Shown: piece after piece, positions 58,493 through 64,000 of the stretch | How the letters are laid out: each line of letters starts with the position of its first letter | How positions within the stretch are numbered: the stretch's first letter is position 1 | Assembly (NCBI GenBank): GCA_949128115.1 | Contig: OX421965.1 | Coordinates: 30,189,681 to 30,253,680, forward strand | Length of the DNA: 64,000 nt | DNA from: Anaspis maculata | Lineage: Eukaryota; Arthropoda; Insecta; Coleoptera; Scraptiidae | Direction of reading: 5' to 3' | Program-made: the position numbers and the translations under genes | The notes under the pieces: generated by a model | Databases searched by the model: none | What the model was told of the DNA's origin: nothing | The model's input: the letters and a program-made list of their open reading frames with translations, nothing else

Positions 58493-58686
58493 ATGGGTTC
58501 GAGTCAAATTCAGCAGGGAGCACTATCACGAAATAAAGTTGAAGTTTTTCATCATTTCCCAGACGGGCGCTGCGAATTTTCAAAATGTTCCCTGGTCTAT
58601 ATCAGTTGGGACGGCTGTTTGCGCGGGTTTTGGCCGGAAATTCTGACGTTTGGTGCCGGACTCACCTCGGGCGACATTTCCTGCAG
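58493..58686 (+). other. Exon-like ORF in TIR element 2
   Basis: From ATG 58493 (context CCCGATGG), 64 codons of protein-like, GC-richer composition (start MGSSQIQQGALSRNKVEVFH) run into a strong splice donor, TGCAG|GTGAGA, at 58686/58687. I do not recognise the protein and no partner exon is identified. It could be a transposase first exon or host sequence carried by the transposon. Confidence 0.3.
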
Positions 58687-59099
58687 GTGAGACGACATTT
58701 TTCGAAAAAAATGTGACTGATACCGAAAGTAGCTTGCATTGGGCGTCGCTTAGGTTCACTTCCCAATCCGACACGGCTTCGGTTCTTCGGCGGTGATTTT
58801 TTCAATACGATAAATTGCAAATTTCATAAATTGAAAAAAACTGCAGAGCTAACTTCGACCTGTGTTGTTGAGCCTCACGAAAATACATTTCAGATATAGA
58901 CATGATGCGATTGAGAGTTTATGAGAAGATTGAATCCATTTTTGGTAGGAAAATTTTGAAAATAGGGCTAACGGTTGACGAGTTTTCCGTCCTGGAAAAA
59001 CTGCAAAGCTCCAACTTTCTATCCCGCTAACAGATTTTCAGCTTTTATTTGAACAAGAACTGGCTTTTGAACATTTAACAACAATTTCTTTTCCCAATT

Positions 59100-59493
59100 T
59101 CCTAAGGGTTTTTCAGTTGAGAATACAAAACCCTATGCGACCGGATTCAAATGGTGAAGTTGAAAATGAAGCTTGTTTGAGCTACAAATGCGAGCTCTTT
59201 AGCACTGTGATTCGCCACCAAATTTTTTGTACGCCTAAAGCTGGCTCCCCAGATGCGAATAATCGGACAGAAAATGCGATTTTATATGTCAAATTTTGAA
59301 TTCGAGGGCTCTGATTGGCCAATATGATGACTTTCACATTAAATTTCGCATTTTCTGTCCGAATATTCGCAACTGGGAACCCAGCTTTACTTTTGTATTC
59401 GGAACAAGACGCTTCAAATTCTTCAGTGGCTTTAGTGGCATCACGTTGGCGTCTAATGGGTGGTGGAGCAACAAGCTGTTCTTGATCAGACAC
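59100..59493 (-). pseudogene. Unidentified ORF in TIR element 2, split by a MITE
   Basis: On the minus strand an ATG at 59493 opens MSDQEQLVAPPPIRRQRDAT and continues to CSEYKS, where the MITE at 59238-59387 starts. When the MITE and one TA are removed the frame continues through NLVANHSAKELAFVAQTSF to a stop near 59,150. Frame continuity across the insertion supports former coding. Function unknown. Confidence 0.35.
59238..59387. mobile_element. MITE, 150 bp, TA duplication
   Basis: Ends AAGCTGGCTCCCCAGATGCG and, on the other strand, AAGCTGGGTTCCCAGTTGCG, then GAATAWTCGGACAGAAAATG on both arms. TA at 59236-59237 and 59388-59389. Confidence 0.75.
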
Positions 59494-60338
59494 GGCATCT
59501 GGTTCTGTTCCCTAGATTTCTTTTCCAAGCCAATCTCTACTTTGTTTCAAACAGGTCTCTTTTTTTCTTCCATGCACTTGTTTTTCACCGTGTCAGAATT
59601 TTGTAGGAGAACAGTGAAATAGTGGCAATAATTTCCTCTCCCGAAATATCTGATCTTCTTGATACAACGAAATTGACCATCTGCTTTCTCACATCTATGA
59701 CATTTTACTAAGAAAGGAGACCTCCGCGTTAAAGAAATTCAAACGATTACATTCGCGTCACTCCCAGCTGGATACCTGGCGACAAGAAAAATTTAAAAAT
59801 GTGACTTCCGCAGGTTTGCGCACATTGAGAATGGTACCACTGGATAGGCAGAGAAGTATATAGTAATATTAAGTTATTTTTTGCTTGGAAAAAAGGGGGC
59901 TTTTTTTCTCCACTCCAAAGAAATTTGAACTACGATTACAAAGAGTGTACGTTTTTTGGATGTGGAAAAAAAATCCAAAAATAGGTGCAGAAATGTTAGA
60001 AACAAATGGAATCTAGCTTAAAACTAAGCTGAAGATCCAGTAGCCATGATGTAGTAAGAAATTCCCTAAGAAAAACCTCTCGATACTTGTCAGAGCAAAT
60101 CGAACACAAGTGACAAATGGCGCTGAAAAATTTGAATATCGCATTATTTACTTACGCTTACTTTGATGCTTGGTAACTGCGATCCCCGTTAACAAATTAG
60201 ACTCATTTTTACTTGATTGAGCAGAGTCACTATTTAGCTGTGATCCCATAATGCGTTTTTTTAATTAAAAAATAGGACTTTTTGATCTAAATGTCCACCT
60301 AAAAATGGCAAATCGATCACTGTGCGCCTGGGCTAATA

Positions 60339-61248
60339 CTTTTAAGGTCAACACAAGAAACCTTCTCCCACAAAACCAGTACATGCCAAGACTGTATGGC
60401 CTGCAAAAGTTCATAAACAAAATGTACCTATTCGACCTCTCCTCTCTTACGTAAACTCACCATGCTCAATACTATCTCCAGAGTTGAACAAAATTTTACG
60501 TAATGTAACAAATTTCAAAAGCGACTACTCAATCAAAAACTCTTCAGATCTAATCAACAAATCAGAGAAAGTCGTTCTCAACAACAATTCATCTTTAGTA
60601 TCCTTTGACGTCACAAACTTGTTTCCTTCAGTTCCTGGTCAAGACTGCATCAAGATCATTAGAGAAATGTTGTTTGAAACTGATTTGCCAACTCACCAAG
60701 TCCTAGACTTGTGTACACTGTTAGGTCTTTCGTTGAGCCAAAATTATTTCAAATTTAATGAGAAAACGTATATTCAAGAGAAAGGTTTATCCATGGGTTC
60801 TAATTTGTCTCCCCTATTAGCAGATATCTTCATGAACAAGTTAGAAATGTCACATATAATGAACAACACCAATCCCTATAAACAATTTATTTCCTTTTAT
60901 ACACGTTATGTAGATGACATTTTAGTTATCTTCTTAGGCAACGATGATCAATTAAACGATTTACTGAGTTACATGAACAATATACACCAAAATATCAAAT
61001 TTACAATTGAAAAAGAAACAAACAACTGTTTGAATTATTTAGACCTACAAATAAAAAGAAATAACGATAAGCTGGACTTTAACATCTACAGAAAAGGTAC
61101 TACAACAGATCTGATCATTCCTTTTGATTCATGTAGTCCTGCTTCAACCAAAAAAGCGGCATTCAACAGTTATTTCAATAGACTTTTCAAAATACCTTTA
61201 TCAAAAGAAGATTTTAAGAACGAATATCGAACAATAAAACAAATATAG
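60339..61248 (+). pseudogene. PLE polyprotein, RT core (part 3 of 3, first half)
   Basis: Begins after TIR element 2 with MPRLYGLQK in one frame. A one-base loss near 60,405 shifts to the main frame, open to 61248. Landmarks counted from the ATG at 60484: SFDVTNLFPSVP (catalytic Asp42), GLSMGSNLSPLLADI at 101-115, YVDD at 142-145, and CLNYLDLQI at 182-190. This is the telomerase-related reverse transcriptase of a Penelope-like element. All catalytic residues remain, but frameshifts near 60,405 and 61,246 prevent a full protein. Confidence 0.92.
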
Positions 61249-61879
61249 GACTCAATAATGGCTACCCTCGTTCATTTATTGACAAAATATTCAATAAATT
61301 CCTTTCAAAATACTCAACCAGCAGACAAATAATCTCTACAGAATCAAACAGAACTTACAGGTCTTTAACCTTCTTTGGTTCAACATCTCATAAGATCGCA
61401 AGCATTTTTCAAAGAACAAACCCGAACATCATAATTTCCTTCAGAACCAATTCAAAACTACAACAAATTCTCAGTCATCCCAAAGATTTTCTTCCAAGAG
61501 AAGAAAAATCAGGTGTTTACGTAGTTGTGGTACTTGTAACGCAAAATATGTGGGCCATACAGGAAGAAAATTTTCGATACGAATTCATGAGCATAACAGA
61601 GACATAATAAAATCAAAAAGAATAGGTTATATGGACAGTAGATCGCATTTTGCAAGCTATATCATTTTATCTCAACATAACTTCGACCCAAGTTTAAATG
61701 TCAAATTTTTACACTTTTCATCAAATTTTAAACAAAGAACTTTACTAGAATCACTTGAAATTTTAAGACTTAAATCTGATCATAATTTCCACTGTCTTAA
61801 TAAACAAACAGAAGACTTGAAAGGTGTTGCTACAATGAATATTTTATTAGATGGGGAACAACAATACCTAAATCCATAA
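61249..61879 (+). pseudogene. PLE linker and GIY-YIG endonuclease (part 3 of 3, second half)
   Basis: After a frameshift at about 61,246 the frame continues (LTFFGSTSHKIASIFQRTNP, then KLQQILSHPKDFLPREEKSG). Compared with the minus-strand copy, four bases are missing near 61,526, inside the GIY motif. The endonuclease is thus broken after GVY and resumes as KYVGHTGRKFSIRIHEHNRD to a stop at 61879. The rest of the domain (ESLEILRLKSDHNFHCLN) matches the copy at 50745-51176 almost perfectly. Confidence 0.9.
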
Positions 61880-61918
61880 CATCTGGTACTAATAAAATGT
61901 TCATTGTAGCAACACCTT
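61821..61918 (+). repeat. Stem-loop across the PLE stop codon (plus copy)
   Basis: Arms 61821-61850 and 61889-61918 pair over 30 bases with one mismatch. The first codes for GVATMNILLD. Same structure as at 50706-50803. It may be a 3' signal recognised by the element's own reverse transcriptase. Confidence 0.75.
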
Positions 61919-62097
61919 CTAAGTCCACTATCGTTATATATTTTTATGCTTATATACATTGTAATCTTGGACCAACTAGTTTCTGATCATAACACCTGAA
62001 AAAACATTTGAATTTTATACATAATTATAAATAACAAAATGTCACTTCTCAAGTAAGATCCTTTACTCATTTTAATATACCTACAACAGCTTCATAA

Positions 62098-62304
62098 TAG
62101 TATATTATATACCAAGGTTGAGAAAGTATTATTATAGCTGAAGCGCCAGTTTAGATCCCGAAGCGCAGCTGAGGGATATAAGGCGCTGAAGCTATAATAA
62201 TTTTCTCAACCGTGGTTCATATAGTATTTTTTTTACTACTTAAAAATCGCCATCCTAATTCAGGGAGAGGTTAATAATGATGCACTTCACGGCTAGTAGT
62301 GAAA
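62098..62304. mobile_element. Small hairpin element in the 3' pseudo-LTR
   Basis: Interrupts the pseudo-LTR between ttcataa and aacttattac, which are contiguous in the minus copies. Arms: agtatattatataccaaggt and ggttgagaaa on the left, with matching complements on the right, then GAAGCGCC/GGCGCTGAAG inside. Related ends occur in the centre of foldback B (57,286). The exact duplication is not resolved. Confidence 0.6.
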
Positions 62305-62409
62305 AAAACTTATTACAGCCCTGACGATGCTTAACAGCGAAACCGGTTGGCCAAAGAAGTATTAATAATTATTTATGGTGTAACTAAAAGCAAAATAAAA
62401 AGTACCTAT
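62305..62409 (+). repeat. 3' end of the PLE pseudo-LTR with hammerhead motif
   Basis: Matches the minus-strand pseudo-LTRs and carries the hammerhead core at 62321-62352. It stops about 48 bases short of the end of those copies, directly at the CAATCCAATGTG duplicate. Confidence 0.75.
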
Positions 62410-62421
62410 CAATCCAATGTG

Positions 62422-62638
62422 TAAATTTAGATAAAAACAAGTTCGACAGAAAGCCTCCATCTATCATTCGAGAAGTGCTGCCAAGCAATTTTTCAATGTG
62501 GAGGGTCAAGGGGGCCCTTTTTTGACAACTTGAATCGTTTTTTGTCGATAAAATCCGTAATAAAGATGCTAAATAAAAAACTCCAACGGATTATTGAAGA
62601 GCAACTCGAAAGGTCACTTATGTGTGATAAAAGTATTA
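62422..62638. other. Unrecognised spacer
   Basis: Short stretch between the PLE duplicate and the next foldback. Nothing recognised. Confidence 0.4.
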
Positions 62639-63042
62639 CAGGGTGAACAGGTTCCGAAAAAAATTACTTTGCGTCAACATGCAATATAATAAAAGAAATA
62701 TTAAGCCAAAGACCTTCAGCTTCGTCATAGAAAAATGCCGATTGGCATATTTGTTGATCATATCTACCTGAACTGGTTGAGAACGGCACTCAACAGCGTC
62801 AATAGTGCCGGAGCTATATACAGGGTGGAACAGAAAAATATTTTTGTTTTCATTTATTTCAAAAACCAAGACAGATAAAGTGGACAAAATTGAGGAGTAG
62901 ATCTTTCATTCAATGCATGTGAAGACACATTGAACCGTTTTTAAATATCTTGAAGCGTTCCTGAAATATTTTTAAAAAACTGAAGAATATCATTAAATTT
63001 TACTTTCTACTTTGGTTTCGTATTTTCCATTATACAGAGGTA

Positions 63043-63204
63043 TAGACAATACAAATAGAGAAGACACATCTCGTCACGGATTTTTACGGTTGCGTAGGAA
63101 CCAGGTGAGTCCATCATTCAAAAAAAGGTTGGCTGATTTTTGATGCCCCAATATCCGTGACGACGGTGGTGATAACATATGGTCTTCTCTATTTGTATTG
63201 TCTA
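63043..63204. mobile_element. MITE, 162 bp, TA duplication
   Basis: Ends TAGACAATACAAATAGAGAA and its complement, with TA at 63041-63042 and 63205-63206. The opposite arm of the foldback lacks it, so it came later. Confidence 0.75.
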
Positions 63205-63313
63205 TATATCCTTAAGTTATGCAACAAATTTCACAATATACACAATATTCAGTAAATTATGGTTGGAACTATAACAGCACCATCACCGGCATCAACCATG
63301 TATGCGTCGTATA

Positions 63314-63528
63314 CAGGGTGTAAGAAGAAAGGTTGTTTTTTTTTTGCTGTATATAGAAAAACAAGCAAAAAAACGCGTGGATTACACATTCACGTCAGTA
63401 ATTCACCTTATCAGGTATCTTGGATTGGTTTGTTTACCCGGAAACTTCTTACCTCCCTAATTTTTCACTTTTCATATTTTGGTTTTTCTATTACAGCAAA
63501 GAAAACAACCATTTTTTCTTACACCCTA
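63314..63528. mobile_element. Tc1-type hairpin at the foldback centre
   Basis: Ends CAGGGTGTAAGAAGAAAGG and, at the right, the complement (cctttttcttacaccct-like, with the last G lost). A TA precedes it at 63312-63313. It sits at the symmetry centre of the surrounding foldback, as the Tc1 remnant does at 38,900-39,265. Confidence 0.65.
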
Positions 63529-64000
63529 TATATGACGCATTGACGCGTACATGATTGATGCCGGTGAATGATGTGGCTGTTTAGTTTTCACCCTAATTTG
63601 TTGTTAAACTATAATATATACCGCTGTATAATGGAAAATACGAAATCAAAGTAGAAAGTGAAATTTTGATGATATTCTTCAGTTTTTTCTAAATATTCCA
63701 GAAACGCTTCAAGATATTTCAAAACGGTTTATTGTGTCTTTACACGCATTGAATTAAGCATCCATTCCCTAATTTCGCCCACTTTATCTATCTTGGTTTT
63801 TTAAATAAATGAGAACAAAAATATTTTTCTCGTCCACCCTGTATTTAGCTTCGGCAGCAATGACGCAGTTGGGTACTGTTCTCAACCAGTTCAGGTATGG
63901 GTATGATCAACAAATATGCCAATCGGTATCTTTCAATGACGAAACTAAAGGTCTTTGGCGCAATTTTTACTTCATCATATTGCATGTTGACGGAAAGTCA

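Larger units (their letters stand above)
56548..60335. mobile_element. TIR element 2 (TAGYCC ends, ATA duplication) inside the PLE
   Basis: 3788 bp with ATA on both sides (56545-56547, 60336-60338). The right end reads, on the complement, TAGCCCAGGCGCACAGTGAT and continues CGATTTGCCATTTTTAGG. The left end is TAGTCCAGGCGCC, split by foldback B, and resumes at 58132 with TCACAGTGATCGATTTGCC. The repaired inverted repeats are about 70 bp. The same TAG(T/C)CC terminus and ATA duplication as TIR element 1 point to one superfamily, although the inner repeats differ. Without foldback B it is 2.2 kb. It holds two exon-like ORFs but no recognisable transposase. Confidence 0.8.
50376..62409 (+). mobile_element. 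Composite Penelope-like element with nested insertions
   Basis: Both outer borders carry the same 12 bases, CAATCCAATGTG (50364-50375 and 62410-62421), consistent with one insertion and a target duplication. Inside, a short minus-strand PLE copy (50376-51380) abuts a longer plus-strand copy that begins near 51,381 and ends at 62,409. Penelope-like elements commonly insert as truncated, tandem or inverted copies bounded by pseudo-LTRs. Two TIR elements, a foldback and a small hairpin element later expanded the insertion. Without them the PLE part is about 3.7 kb. Frameshifts in the plus copy make it defective. Confidence 0.8.
62639..64000. mobile_element. Foldback element, cut by the window end
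   Basis: The left arm begins CAGGGTGAACAGGTTCCG after a TA. The right arm (about 63,590-64,000) is its reverse complement and runs off the window just before its outer end (gcatgttgacggaaagtca pairs with the left-arm text near 62,660-62,680). Two elements are nested inside: a MITE at 63043-63204 and a hairpin at 63314-63528. Non-coding. Confidence 0.8.

Noticed and set aside
58130..60324. Transib/RAG-like element: CACAGTG inverted ends with apparent 5-bp CGCCT duplication
   Set aside because: The CACAGTG lies inside a longer inverted repeat that begins TAG(T/C)CCAGGCGC. The left tip is separated from it only because foldback B inserted there with a GGCGCC duplication. The real duplication is ATA at 56545 and 60336.

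Overview
The window looks like intergenic DNA from an animal, most likely an arthropod (probably an insect; the species cannot be read from the sequence). It is AT-rich, has no operons or rRNA, and is built almost entirely of transposable elements. The families seen are BEL/Pao and gypsy LTR elements, an R2-type LINE with a restriction-like endonuclease, jockey and CR1-like LINE remnants, a Penelope-like element (PLE), Tc1/mariner-type foldbacks, MITEs and tRNA-headed SINEs. I found no host gene that I can name. Two or three short exon-like stretches are flagged at low confidence.

Layout. 1-6.2 kb: mostly unrecognised, with two LINE 3' ends carrying simple-repeat tails. 6.2-9.45 kb: decayed jockey-type LINE, split by a foldback (8066-8997). 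9930-16442: complete BEL/Pao element with identical 252-bp LTRs, a 5-bp target duplication and one intact 1731-codon gag-pol frame. 18.0-20.3 kb: two foldbacks. 22.9-27.7 kb: inverted blocks of ACAGGGTG-type repeats around a roughly 120-bp tandem array, with SINE and MITE insertions. 31.1-32.9 kb: foldback with one arm duplicated. 34.4-34.8 kb: second SINE-like insertion. 36.0-45.0 kb: two related LTR-like pieces, a foldback centred on a Tc1 transposase remnant and split by a CR1-like LINE fragment, and a decayed gypsy pol on the minus strand. 46.27-49.78 kb: intact R2-type ORF (1094 codons, minus strand), not in rDNA.

50,376-62,409 is the most structured part. It appears to be one PLE insertion flanked by a 12-bp direct repeat. 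It consists of a short minus-strand PLE copy with two pseudo-LTRs, joined head to head to a longer plus-strand copy. The plus-strand copy was later split by two TIR elements that share TAGTCC-type ends and ATA target duplications, and these carry further nested foldbacks and MITEs. Removing the first TIR element with one ATA puts the PLE reading frame back in register. The window ends inside another foldback (62,639 to the edge).

The order of insertion can be read from the nesting: the PLE came first, then the TAGTCC elements, then foldbacks and MITEs inside them. The BEL element is the youngest clear insertion and, with the R2-type element, is the only one whose coding frame is complete. Everything else is defective or non-autonomous, so the Tc1-like MITEs and the SINEs would depend on proteins encoded elsewhere in the genome.
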